DNA of 64,000 bases, taken from assembly GCF_003001675.1 (NCBI RefSeq), contig NZ_PVYW01000013.1, positions 186,001-250,000 of the forward strand, in the 5' to 3' direction. Shown here piece by piece: positions 34,002-42,357 of the stretch (the stretch's first letter is position 1; the number at the start of each line of letters is the position of its first letter). The stretch comes from Cohnella sp. SGD-V74. Its GTDB lineage: Bacteria; Bacillota; Bacilli; Paenibacillales; Paenibacillaceae. The translations under genes and the position numbers were made by a program. Below the pieces are notes generated by a model, which was not told the DNA's origin, ran no database searches, and saw nothing but the letters and a program-made list of their open reading frames with translations.

Positions 34002-34649
34002 ATGAAGAAAAGCAATACGAAAAAGATCGTTCTGTCTGCCGCGCTCTTGTCCGTCGTCGCGATCGGCGCGGGCGCCGCAACGACCGGATTCGCGGCGGTC
34101 AGCGCCGACGGACGGATCGGAGCCGACAAAGCGAAGCAATTGGCGGCGCAAGCTGCGGGAGGTCAAGCGTACAGCGCCGAGCTGGAAAAAGAGCGCGGAA
34201 TCGTTTATTACGATGTGGACGTTCGGAAGGATCGCAAGGAATACGATTACGATGTGCATATCGATGCCTACACAGGCAAAACCTTAAAAATGGAACGGGA
34301 CGACCGCGATGACAACGATTGGGACGACGACCGCCGAATTTCCGGCGGAACTCCTTCCGCTTCCCCATCCGCATCAGCCTCTCCATCCATTTCACCTTCC
34401 CCTTCCGCAGGCAAACCAGACATTAGCCGCGAGCAAGCGGCCCGAATCGCTGCGGAACGCGTCGACGGCACCGTCATCAGATCGAAGCTGGATAAAGACG
34501 ACGGCGTCCTTCACTACGAGATCGAGCTAAAAACGAAGCGCGGAGAAGCCGAGGTCGACGTCCATGCCCATACCGGCAAAATCTTGTCTGTGGATTACGA
34601 CGATGATGATGACTACGACGACGATGACGATGATCTCTACGATGACTGA
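34002..34649 (+). CDS. PepSY-domain exported protein (second)
   Basis: The 215-residue product starts MKKSNTKKIVLSAALLSVVA at 34002 with GAGAGGAG upstream. It has a signal peptide ending near residue 30 and two PepSY domains (about 38-95 and 135-200) joined by a Ser/Pro linker. Each PepSY domain has the pattern AKQLAAQA-G and YDVHIDAYTGK or VDVHAHTGKILSVDYD. It ends in a strongly acidic run of Asp and Tyr, which may bind cations. It is close in design to the neighbour upstream and probably a distant duplicate of it. Confidence 0.85.
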   Translation: MKKSNTKKIVLSAALLSVVAIGAGAATTGFAAVSADGRIGADKAKQLAAQAAGGQAYSAELEKERGIVYYDVDVRKDRKEYDYDVHIDAYTGKTLKMERDDRDDNDWDDDRRISGGTPSASPSASASPSISPSPSAGKPDISREQAARIAAERVDGTVIRSKLDKDDGVLHYEIELKTKRGEAEVDVHAHTGKILSVDYDDDDDYDDDDDDLYDD

Positions 34650-34670
34650 CCCCTGACTTTCGTCGCTAAG

Positions 34671-34741
34671 ACGCCCTTGAACAGCACACGGAGAAGCCGA
34701 CAGGCTTGCGTGGATGTTCAAGGGCGTTTTCACGATTCGAA
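34671..34741 (+). terminator. Terminator after the second PepSY gene
   Basis: ACGCCCTTGAACA and TGTTCAAGGGCGT pair over 13 bases, followed by TTTT. It isolates oriC from transcription coming from the left. Confidence 0.85.
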
Positions 34742-34757
34742 AAACCAAAAATCCGGT

Positions 34758-35089
34758 TGTGGATACCCCATTTTCCCCCTTAAAACTTATGCACATGTGC
34801 ACAATCCAGAGGAAAGAAACGAACTTTACACAACCTTGTCGGATCGTCTCACATTTTATCAACAATATCTTGTGCTGTGCACAGTTTTCATCCACAAGTT
34901 ATTGAAATTGTGGATAACAGGGGGAATTTCGTTGAATTTATAGGCTTTGTCTGCTATGATTAGTCATGTCTTTACCCGTGGATTCGGAAAATTTACCCTC
35001 GAATTACTAACACCCTGTGCATAACTTTGTGAACAAATCCCCACATCCGTGGATAACCCTCTTAATAATTCAGGGAATAATGTGGATAA
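34758..35089. other. oriC: Replication origin oriC, DnaA-box cluster upstream of dnaA
   Basis: Perfect boxes TGTGGATAA occur at 34909-34917 and 35081-35089. Near matches are TGTGGATAC at about 34759, TTATGCACA at 34787, TGTGCACAA at 34796, TTATCAACA at 34856, TGTGCATAA at 35016 and CGTGGATAA at 35048. The AT-rich stretch between 34915 and 35080 could help unwinding. The 35090-35165 stretch is the dnaA leader. The gene-strand switch supports this as the origin. The 516-bp gap holds no gene. Confidence 0.92.
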
Positions 35090-35165
35090 CTGGTCGAAAA
35101 GCGTTCGACTACACGTTCTCCGCTTATTTTTTGTCCTTGCGAGGAGTTAAAGGAGAGAATTTGTC

Positions 35166-36518
35166 GTGGACAACCCCAACAACGAAATCTGGCAGCAGGT
35201 GTTGTCGGTCATCCAAACGAAGCTCAGCAAGCCCAGCTTCGATACTTGGTTCAAGTCGACGAAGGCCGCTTTCATCAGCGACAGCGTCGTTCTCGTGACC
35301 GCGCCGACGACCTTTGCCGTGGAGTGGTTGGAAACGCGTTATACGAAGCTTGTCTCTTCAACGATCTCCGACTATATCGGCAGACCGGTCGAAGTCAAGT
35401 TTTCCATTGAAGAAGTCCGACCGGTCGAGCCCGCCGAACCGGCGCCGCAAATTTCGGTGACGCGCGAGCCCGCGCTCGAAGAGCCGATGATGCACATGCT
35501 CAATCCGAAATATACGTTCGATACGTTCGTTATCGGAGCCGCCAACCGCTTTGCGCACGCCGCCTCGCTGGCCGTCGCGGAGCTGCCGGCCAAATCGTAC
35601 AACCCTTTTTTCATGTACGGAGGCGTCGGACTCGGCAAAACCCATCTTATGCATGCGATCGGCCATTATATATTGGAACATAACCCTCATATGAAGGTTT
35701 TGTATCTATCCTCCGAGAAATTCACGAACGAGTTCATCAACGCGATTCGCGACAACCGGGGCGAGAGCTTCCGCAACAAATATCGCAACATCGACGTGCT
35801 GCTCATCGACGATATCCAGTTTCTTGCCGGCAAGGAAGGAACGCAGGAGGAGTTTTTCCACACCTTTAACGCGCTTCACGAGGAGCATAAGCAGATCGTC
35901 ATCTCGAGCGACCGCCCGCCCAAGGAGATTCCGACGCTCGAAGAACGGCTTCGTTCCAGGTTCGAATGGGGATTGATCACCGACATTCAGCCGCCCGACC
36001 TGGAGACGCGGATCGCGATTCTCCGCAAGAAAGCGAAGGCGGAAAACCTCGATATCCCGAACGAAGCGATGATGTACATCGCCAACATGATCGATTCCAA
36101 CATCCGCGAGCTGGAAGGCGCTCTGATCCGCATCGTCGCCTATTCCTCGCTCACGAATCAGGACATCTCCGCCCACCTGGCGGCCGAAGCGCTGAAGGAC
36201 ATTTTGCCGACGGGCCGCAACCGGCTCATCACGATGCAGGATATTCAGCAGCGGGTCGGCGACTACTACGGGCTTAAGCTGGAGGATTTCAAGGCGCGCA
36301 AACGGACGAAAGCCGTTGCCTTCCCGCGGCAGATCGCCATGTACCTGTCCCGCGAGCTGACCGACTACTCGCTTCCGAAGATCGGGGACGCGTTCGGGGG
36401 CCGGGACCATACGACCGTCATTCACGCCCACGAGAAGATTTCGCAGCTGATCAAGGTCGACCAGGACTTGTACAAAATTATCAACAGCTTGACCGAGAAA
36501 ATTAAAAATTTGACCTGA
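35166..36518 (+). CDS. dnaA: Chromosomal replication initiator DnaA
   Basis: The 450-residue protein starts at a GTG (35166) after GGAGTTAAAGGAGAG. It has domain I (NEIWQQVLSVIQTKLSKPSF), a short linker, an AAA+ domain with Walker A FMYGGVGLGKTHLMHAIGHY (about 148) and Walker B VLLIDDIQFLAG, and the C-terminal helix-turn-helix ending in the DnaA signature GGRDHTTVIHAHEKI. It opens oriC. Length is normal. Confidence 0.98.
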   Translation: MDNPNNEIWQQVLSVIQTKLSKPSFDTWFKSTKAAFISDSVVLVTAPTTFAVEWLETRYTKLVSSTISDYIGRPVEVKFSIEEVRPVEPAEPAPQISVTREPALEEPMMHMLNPKYTFDTFVIGAANRFAHAASLAVAELPAKSYNPFFMYGGVGLGKTHLMHAIGHYILEHNPHMKVLYLSSEKFTNEFINAIRDNRGESFRNKYRNIDVLLIDDIQFLAGKEGTQEEFFHTFNALHEEHKQIVISSDRPPKEIPTLEERLRSRFEWGLITDIQPPDLETRIAILRKKAKAENLDIPNEAMMYIANMIDSNIRELEGALIRIVAYSSLTNQDISAHLAAEALKDILPTGRNRLITMQDIQQRVGDYYGLKLEDFKARKRTKAVAFPRQIAMYLSRELTDYSLPKIGDAFGGRDHTTVIHAHEKISQLIKVDQDLYKIINSLTEKIKNLT

Positions 36519-36535
36519 CGAATCCGTTCAACGCC

Positions 36536-36597
36536 TATGCACAACAAATCCACATGTGGATAGGCGTTGTTTTCGAGCTTTTTCGCGCTTATCCACA
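36536..36597. other. DnaA boxes between dnaA and dnaN
   Basis: ATCCACA and TGTGGAT form a head-to-head pair at about 36548-36562, and TTATCCACA is at 36589-36597, with TATGCACAA at 36536. This is the second half of the split origin typical of Firmicutes. Confidence 0.8.
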
Positions 36598-36668
36598 TAT
36601 TCAGTGTGCCTACTACGACTTTAATATTTAAAACATGCTACAATATACAAAACCGACGAGGTGGATCC

Positions 36669-37808
36669 ATGAAATTCACGATATTGCGCAACGAATTGAA
36701 CGAAGCGATTCAACACGTATCCAAAGCCGTTGCGTCCAGAGCGACCATTCCGATTCTGAGCGGCATTAAGATAGACGCCGGCTTCTCCGGCATTACGTTG
36801 ACCGCAAGCGATACGGATATTTCCATCCAAAGCTTCATTCCGCTGGAAACGGCAGAGAAAACGATCGCAACCGTCGTTAAAACGGGAAGCGTTGTCCTCA
36901 CTGCCAAATTTTTCGTGGAAATCGTCAAGAAGCTTCCTCATGAAGAAGTTCACATCGAAGTCGGCGAACGTTTCCAGACGATGATTACGTCCGGAGCGAC
37001 GGAAATTCAGCTTGTCGGCCTTGATCCCGAAGAATTCCCGGTGCTTCCTTCCCTGATGGAAGAACAAGTCGTATCGATTCCCGGCGATCTGCTGCGCGAT
37101 ATGATTCGTCAGACGGTGTTCGCAGTAACGACGAACGAATCGACTCCGATTTTGACAGGCGTTCTCTGGAACTTGCACGGCGGCCTCTACAAATTCGTCG
37201 CGACAGACCGTCACCGGCTGGCCAGCCGTCAAGCGAACGTGGATTCGGGAGACGTGCGTTTCTCCAACATCGTCATCTCCGGCAAAACGTTGAACGAGCT
37301 TTCCAAAATCGTGCCGGATCAGAACGTCATGGTCGACATCGTCGTCGCCGAGAACCAAGTGTTGTTCAAATTGGGCAACGTTCTGTTCTATTCGAGAATG
37401 CTCGACGGAACTTATCCCGATACTTCCAAGATTATTCCGCAAAACTTCAAAACAGAACTCGTCCTGAACACGAAGCAGCTCAGCGATTCGATCGACCGTG
37501 CGTACCTGCTCTCCAGAGAGGAGAAAACGAACATCGTCCGCCTCGTCACGACGGATAACGGCGGAATCGAAATTTCGTCCAGCTCTTCCGAGCTCGGGAA
37601 AGTAACGGAACAATTAAGCGTCAGCGAGATGCGCGGGGAACCGCTCAAAATCGCTTTCAACTCCAAATATATGCTCGACGTTCTCAAGGTCATCGACAGC
37701 GAAGAGCTGTTCATCGGCTTTAACGGCTCGATGAGCCCGATCATTATCCGGCCAAGTGATCACGAGAACAGCCTGCACCTCATCCTCCCTTACCGGACGA
37801 CGAATTGA
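36669..37808 (+). CDS. dnaN: DNA polymerase III beta clamp
   Basis: The 379-residue product starts MKFTILRNELNEAIQHVSKA at 36669 after CGAGGTGG. It has three repeats of the clamp fold, and the C-terminal MSPIIIRPSDHENSLHLILP region is typical (Bacillus ends V-x-P-V-R). It is a ring around DNA that holds the polymerase. It lies 150 bases after dnaA. Confidence 0.97.
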   Translation: MKFTILRNELNEAIQHVSKAVASRATIPILSGIKIDAGFSGITLTASDTDISIQSFIPLETAEKTIATVVKTGSVVLTAKFFVEIVKKLPHEEVHIEVGERFQTMITSGATEIQLVGLDPEEFPVLPSLMEEQVVSIPGDLLRDMIRQTVFAVTTNESTPILTGVLWNLHGGLYKFVATDRHRLASRQANVDSGDVRFSNIVISGKTLNELSKIVPDQNVMVDIVVAENQVLFKLGNVLFYSRMLDGTYPDTSKIIPQNFKTELVLNTKQLSDSIDRAYLLSREEKTNIVRLVTTDNGGIEISSSSSELGKVTEQLSVSEMRGEPLKIAFNSKYMLDVLKVIDSEELFIGFNGSMSPIIIRPSDHENSLHLILPYRTTN

Positions 37809-37818
37809 GGCGAAACGG

Positions 37819-38034
37819 ATGAAAAGCATCGGAATATCGACCGAATACATTACGCTCGGACAATTTCTCAAGCTGGCGGATTGCATCGGAACCGGCGGAG
37901 AAGTGAAATTTTTTCTGCAGGAAAAGCGCGTTCTCGTGAACGGGGAGCCCGACAACCGCAGAGGACGCAAGCTGAGAGTCGGGGACACCGTCGAGGTCGA
38001 AGGGTTCGGATCGTTCAAGATCGGAACCCGGTAA
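37819..38034 (+). CDS. yaaA: S4-domain protein YaaA
   Basis: The 71-residue protein starts MKSIGISTEYITLGQFLKLA at 37819 and has one S4 RNA-binding domain (FFLQEKRVLVNGEPDNRRGR, then KLRVGDTVEVEG). It sits between dnaN and recF, ten bases after dnaN, as in Bacillus. It is probably involved in ribosome or RNA binding, but the function is not settled. Confidence 0.93.
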   Translation: MKSIGISTEYITLGQFLKLADCIGTGGEVKFFLQEKRVLVNGEPDNRRGRKLRVGDTVEVEGFGSFKIGTR

Positions 38035-38076
38035 GGCGGTCCGGCTCCTTCGAGCCAGTTGGAGAGTGAATGTCGA

Positions 38077-39195
38077 ATGCAGTTGAACGCGATGGAGCTG
38101 CAAGGCTACCGCAATTATGATTCCGTCAAGCTGAAGACGGAGGGCGGCGTCAATATCTTCATCGGACCGAACGCCCAAGGAAAGACGAACCTGCTGGAAG
38201 CGATCCACGTGCTGTCGCTCACGAAATCCCATCGCACTTCCAAGGACAAGGAGCTGATCGGCTGGAACAGCGGTTCCGCGATCATTCGGGCCGAGATGAG
38301 CCGGCGTATGGGCAATGTCAGCCTGGAGCTGCAGCTGTCCGCGCAAGGGAAAAAAGCGAAAATCAACGGTTTGGAGCAGCGCAAGCTGAGCACCTTCGTC
38401 GGGACGCTTAACGTCGTGCTGTTCGCCCCGGAAGATCTGGATATCGTCAAAGGAGCACCGGGAGTGCGCCGCCGGTTCATGGACATGGAGATCGGCCAGG
38501 TGCATCCCGGTTATTTGTACGACATGCAGCAGTACCAGAAAATTTTGCAGCAGCGCAACAACTATTTGAAGTCGACCGACATCCGCCGAGCTTCGCCCGA
38601 GCTGCTCGACGTATGGAATGAACAGTTGGCTCAGACAGGTGTTAAAATGATGCAAAAAAGGAAAAACTTTATTGTACAGCTGCAAAGATGGGCGGAAAAG
38701 ATTCATGCCGGAATTACCGGAGGAAACGAACATCTGACGGTGGAATACAAACCTTCGTTCGGAACGGCGGACGGCATGGATAACCAAGATCAATCTTCTT
38801 TATTCGGGCAATTTATGATAAAGTTAACACAGAGCAAGGAACAGGAATTCAGGCGAGGCACGACGTTGGCCGGTCCGCACCGCGACGATCTGGCCTTCGC
38901 CATTAACGGCAAGGACGTACAGTCCTTCGGTTCCCAAGGGCAGCAGCGAACGGCGGCGCTGTCGCTCAAGCTGGCCGAATTGGAATTAATGCACGAAGAG
39001 ATCGGGGAGTACCCGCTCTTGCTGCTCGACGACGTGCTGTCCGAGTTGGATCAGACCCGGCAGACGCAGCTCATCGAGACGTTCCAGAGCCGCGTACAGA
39101 CCTTCATCACGACAACCGGATTGGAGAGCGTCAACATGAGCCGGTTGAAGGACGCATCCATTTTTCACGTGAGAGACGGCCAATTGCTGCGCTAG
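38077..39195 (+). CDS. recF: DNA replication and repair protein RecF
   Basis: The 372-residue protein starts MQLNAMELQGYRNYDSVKLK. It has Walker A IFIGPNAQGKTNLLEAIHVL, the ABC signature FGSQGQQRTAALSLKLAELE and Walker B LLLLDDVLSELDQTRQ. It is an SMC-like ATPase that helps RecA at gaps. The ATG at 38077 is preferred; a TTG at 38059 would add six residues. Confidence 0.97.
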   Translation: MQLNAMELQGYRNYDSVKLKTEGGVNIFIGPNAQGKTNLLEAIHVLSLTKSHRTSKDKELIGWNSGSAIIRAEMSRRMGNVSLELQLSAQGKKAKINGLEQRKLSTFVGTLNVVLFAPEDLDIVKGAPGVRRRFMDMEIGQVHPGYLYDMQQYQKILQQRNNYLKSTDIRRASPELLDVWNEQLAQTGVKMMQKRKNFIVQLQRWAEKIHAGITGGNEHLTVEYKPSFGTADGMDNQDQSSLFGQFMIKLTQSKEQEFRRGTTLAGPHRDDLAFAINGKDVQSFGSQGQQRTAALSLKLAELELMHEEIGEYPLLLLDDVLSELDQTRQTQLIETFQSRVQTFITTTGLESVNMSRLKDASIFHVRDGQLLR

Positions 39196-39212
39196 CGTTA
39201 AGGAGGAACTTC

Positions 39213-39458
39213 GTGTACATCCATCTTGGCGGGGAAAAAATTATCCGAACATCGCAGCTCATCGCGATCTTCGATATTTCAATCGAGCAATCCTCGAAGC
39301 TGTCGCGGCAGTTCGTTCTGCACGCGCAGAAGAACAAGGAAGTCGAAACGATCGGAGAAGAAGATCCCAAGTCGATCGTCGTCACGGAGCATAAGGTTTA
39401 TTACTCTCCGATCTCTACGTCCACTTTGAAGAAGAGGGCGCGAATTTTGGAAGGGTAG
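39213..39458 (+). CDS. remB: Extracellular matrix regulator RemB
   Basis: The 81-residue product MYIHLGGEKIIRTSQLIAIF matches YaaB/RemB (DUF370). The family motif continues with SIVVTEHKVYYSPISTSTLK. It is a small DNA-binding-type protein that promotes biofilm matrix genes in Bacillus. It lies between recF and gyrB, as in Bacillus, with AAGGAGG upstream. Confidence 0.93.
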   Translation: MYIHLGGEKIIRTSQLIAIFDISIEQSSKLSRQFVLHAQKNKEVETIGEEDPKSIVVTEHKVYYSPISTSTLKKRARILEG

Positions 39459-39486
39459 CTGTTACGTAAAGAAGGCGGTGGAAGGT

Positions 39487-41400
39487 TTGTCCGTTAATCA
39501 ACAGAATACTTACGACGAGAGTCAGATTCAGGTGCTTGAAGGGCTGGAAGCGGTCCGCAAGCGCCCAGGGATGTACATCGGTTCGACCAGCGGCAAGGGG
39601 CTGCACCATCTCGTATGGGAGGTCGTCGATAACAGTATTGACGAAGCGTTGGCCGGTTATTGCACGCGGATCGACGTCATTATACACGAAGACAACAGCA
39701 TAACCGTTATCGACAACGGCCGGGGCATCCCGGTCGGTTTGAATGCAAAGCTTCAGAAGTCTACGCTCGAAGTCGTTATGACCGTCCTGCACGCAGGCGG
39801 CAAATTCGGCGGCGAAGGCTATAAAGTGTCCGGCGGTCTGCACGGCGTCGGCGTCTCCGTCGTGAACGCGCTGTCGGAGCAGGTTATCGTTACGGTTAAG
39901 CGCGACGGGCGCATCCATCAGCAGGAATATCGCCGCGGCGCTCCGCAATACGATCTGAAAGTCATCGGGGAAACGGAAGAGACGGGAACCCAGACGCGGT
40001 TCAAGCCCGATCCGGAAATTTTCACCGAGACGACGATCTACGATTACGAGACTCTCGTCGGCCGGATTCGCGAGCTGGCGTTCCTCAACAAAGGCATCCA
40101 GATTACGCTTACCGACGAGCGCACCGGCATGAACGATTCGTTCCACTACGACGGGGGTATCGTGGAGTTCGTCAAGTATTTGAACAAAACCCGCGAGCCG
40201 CTGCACGAACAGCCGATTTACGTGGAAGGCGCCAAAGATCATATTCAATGCGAAGTCGCGATGCAGTATAACGACGGTTATTCCGAGAATCTGTATTCCT
40301 TCGCCAACAATATCAATACGCATGAAGGCGGAACGCACGAGTCCGGCTTCAAGAGCGCTCTGACCCGGATTATTAACGACTATGCGCGGAAGATGGGCTT
40401 CGTGAAGGAGAGCGAGTCCAATCTGTCGGGCGACGACGTGCGGGAAGGCTTGACGGCGATCATCTCCGTGAAGATTCCCGAGCCTCAGTTCGAGGGACAG
40501 ACGAAGACGAAGCTAGGCAACAGCGAAGTGCGCGGCATCGTGGAATCTCTGTTCAGCGAGAAGCTGCTGCAATTTCTGGACGAGAACCCTTCCGTAGCCC
40601 GCAAGATCATGGACAAGGGTTTGCAGGCGGCCAGAGCGCGGGAAGCGGCGCGCAAGGCGCGCGAATTGACGCGGCGCAAGAGCGCGCTCGAAGTCAGCTC
40701 GCTGCCGGGCAAGCTGGCGGATTGCTCCTCCAAGGATGCCTCGATCTCCGAGCTGTACATCGTCGAAGGGGACTCCGCGGGCGGATCGGCCAAGCAAGGC
40801 CGCGATCGTCATTTCCAGGCGATCCTGCCTCTGCGGGGAAAAATATTGAACGTAGAAAAAGCGCGTCTGGACAAGATTTTGTCCAACCTGGAGATTCGGG
40901 CGATGATTACGGCGCTCGGCACGGGGATCAGCGACGATTTCGATATTACGAAAGCACGGTATCACAAGATCATTATCATGACCGACGCCGACGTCGACGG
41001 GGCGCATATTCGCACTTTGATTCTGACGTTCTTCTATCGCTACATGCGCAAGCTGATCGAAGAGGGTTACGTATACATCGCTCAGCCGCCTCTGTTCAAG
41101 ATCGAGCGGAACAAGACGGTTCGCTACGCGATGAACGAGAAGCAGCGGGACGAGATCATCGCCGAGTTCGGCGAAGGCACGAAGTTGAATATTCAGCGGT
41201 ACAAAGGCTTGGGAGAGATGAATGCCGAGCAGTTGTGGGAGACGACGATGGATCCGTCCAGCCGGACGATGCTGCAGGTGCGCATCGAAGACGCGATTAA
41301 AGCCGACCTCATGTTCGATACGTTGATGGGCGATAACGTCGAACCTCGCCGCGAGTTCATCCAGCAATACGCCCGGTACGTTAAGAACTTGGACGTATAA
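39487..41400 (+). CDS. gyrB: DNA gyrase subunit B
   Basis: The product of 637 residues reads MSVNQQNTYDESQIQVLEGL, with the GHKL ATP site (VWEVVDNSIDEALAGY, DNGRGIPVG, GGKFGG-GYKVSGGLHGVG) and the Toprim domain (ELYIVEGDSAGGSAKQGRDR, with DADVDGAHI). The C-terminus has GLGEMNAEQLWETTMDP. The TTG at 39487 has AAGGCGG eight bases upstream; a GTG at 39478 is an alternative with a worse ribosome site. Type II gyrase introduces negative supercoils together with GyrA. Confidence 0.97.
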   Translation: MSVNQQNTYDESQIQVLEGLEAVRKRPGMYIGSTSGKGLHHLVWEVVDNSIDEALAGYCTRIDVIIHEDNSITVIDNGRGIPVGLNAKLQKSTLEVVMTVLHAGGKFGGEGYKVSGGLHGVGVSVVNALSEQVIVTVKRDGRIHQQEYRRGAPQYDLKVIGETEETGTQTRFKPDPEIFTETTIYDYETLVGRIRELAFLNKGIQITLTDERTGMNDSFHYDGGIVEFVKYLNKTREPLHEQPIYVEGAKDHIQCEVAMQYNDGYSENLYSFANNINTHEGGTHESGFKSALTRIINDYARKMGFVKESESNLSGDDVREGLTAIISVKIPEPQFEGQTKTKLGNSEVRGIVESLFSEKLLQFLDENPSVARKIMDKGLQAARAREAARKARELTRRKSALEVSSLPGKLADCSSKDASISELYIVEGDSAGGSAKQGRDRHFQAILPLRGKILNVEKARLDKILSNLEIRAMITALGTGISDDFDITKARYHKIIIMTDADVDGAHIRTLILTFFYRYMRKLIEEGYVYIAQPPLFKIERNKTVRYAMNEKQRDEIIAEFGEGTKLNIQRYKGLGEMNAEQLWETTMDPSSRTMLQVRIEDAIKADLMFDTLMGDNVEPRREFIQQYARYVKNLDV

Positions 41401-41413
41401 GGGCAAGTCGACA

Positions 41414-41441
41414 GGGGGTATCTCTCGCGGGAGATACCCCC
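41414..41441. terminator. Two-way hairpin between gyrB and the YheC/YheD-type gene
   Basis: GGGGGTATCTC and GAGATACCCCC pair over 11 bases around TCGCGG, between two convergent stop codons. There is no strong T run. Confidence 0.7.
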
Positions 41442-41447
41442 TGCGGG

Positions 41448-42218
41448 CTACGCTTTGCGTCTGCGGGGCCTGAATCGTCCGTAAGCGACCGCGTAGGCGT
41501 ACATCTTGCGGAAGACGGATTTGTCGGGAAGACGTTTGAACAGGAACGGGTCCGGCAGCGTATTCACTTCAAGAATCCATAGCTGAAGATCCTCGTCTAT
41601 GGCGACATCGATGCCGATCTCCTTCAACCTCGGGAACTTTCGTTCGAGCGCTGCCGCGACCGTGACTCCGAGCCTGCGCAGCCGGGCTTCGAACGACGGC
41701 CACTGTCCGGGCTTCAGATGAGCCGACATTAGCGTTTCGACCGGTTTCGGAGTGCCGCCGGCATGGTAATTCGTCACGATTTTGCGCGGATGGGCGACCC
41801 GCCCGATCATGCCCGTCGTTTCCCAGGCGGATTGAGGATTCTTCTGCACCATGACGCGGAGATCGAATCTTCTCTCTTGGTATCTCAGAAGATGGATGCC
41901 TTGTTGGCTTAAGTAGGGTTTCGGTTTCTTCACGGCCATCAGTTTGCGGTACAACTCGTTGAACGTCGGAAACTCGTAACGGGTCTCGCCGGATTGAAAC
42001 CGATAGACAGAGGATGAAGCCGGCTTCTCGATCCGGATGACGCCTCGACCGAACGTACCGTCCACCGGTTTGACATAGATCATTTCGTATTTCTCCAACA
42101 TTCGTTCCACGTTTCGACGGTCGAAGCCTTCGGTAGCGGGAATGTAAGTTCTAAGCTCGGGATCGGCAAGCAGGACGTTCGTCTTGGCCCTTTTGCTGCG
42201 GACGCGCTGGATCGACAT
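41448..42218 (-). CDS. YheC/YheD-family endospore-coat-associated ATP-grasp protein
   Basis: The 256-residue product matches the YheC/D group: EKYEMIYVKPVDGTFGRGVI (about 44-63), then ERRFDLRVMVQKN, EIGIDVAIDEDLQLWILEVN and the ending NTLPDPFLFKRLPDK. These are ATP-grasp binding and metal residues (K, D, E-x-N). Relatives are spore-coat associated with unknown substrates. It is on the opposite strand between gyrB and gyrA, facing replication. This is an insertion relative to the usual gyrB-gyrA pair. Confidence 0.88.
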   Translation of the reverse strand: MSIQRVRSKRAKTNVLLADPELRTYIPATEGFDRRNVERMLEKYEMIYVKPVDGTFGRGVIRIEKPASSSVYRFQSGETRYEFPTFNELYRKLMAVKKPKPYLSQQGIHLLRYQERRFDLRVMVQKNPQSAWETTGMIGRVAHPRKIVTNYHAGGTPKPVETLMSAHLKPGQWPSFEARLRRLGVTVAAALERKFPRLKEIGIDVAIDEDLQLWILEVNTLPDPFLFKRLPDKSVFRKMYAYAVAYGRFRPRRRKA

Positions 42219-42250
42219 GCGGGTTCATCCAACCTTTCCCTACGGCGATA

Positions 42251-42259
42251 TGGTATAAT
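42251..42259 (+). promoter_or_regulatory. gyrA promoter with extended -10
   Basis: TGGTATAAT (TGn plus TATAAT at 42254-42259) needs little from a -35 element; the sequence there (AACCTT) is poor. The leader to 42358 includes the imperfect inverted repeat TATACGCC/GGTGTATA. Confidence 0.65.
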
Positions 42260-42357
42260 GGAGTCATTGCATATTTACTAATCTATGACGGTATACGCCT
42301 TGCGGTGTATAGATTCGCAAGCGCGTTCTGCTTGTATATTTGTTAAGGAGGATCTTC

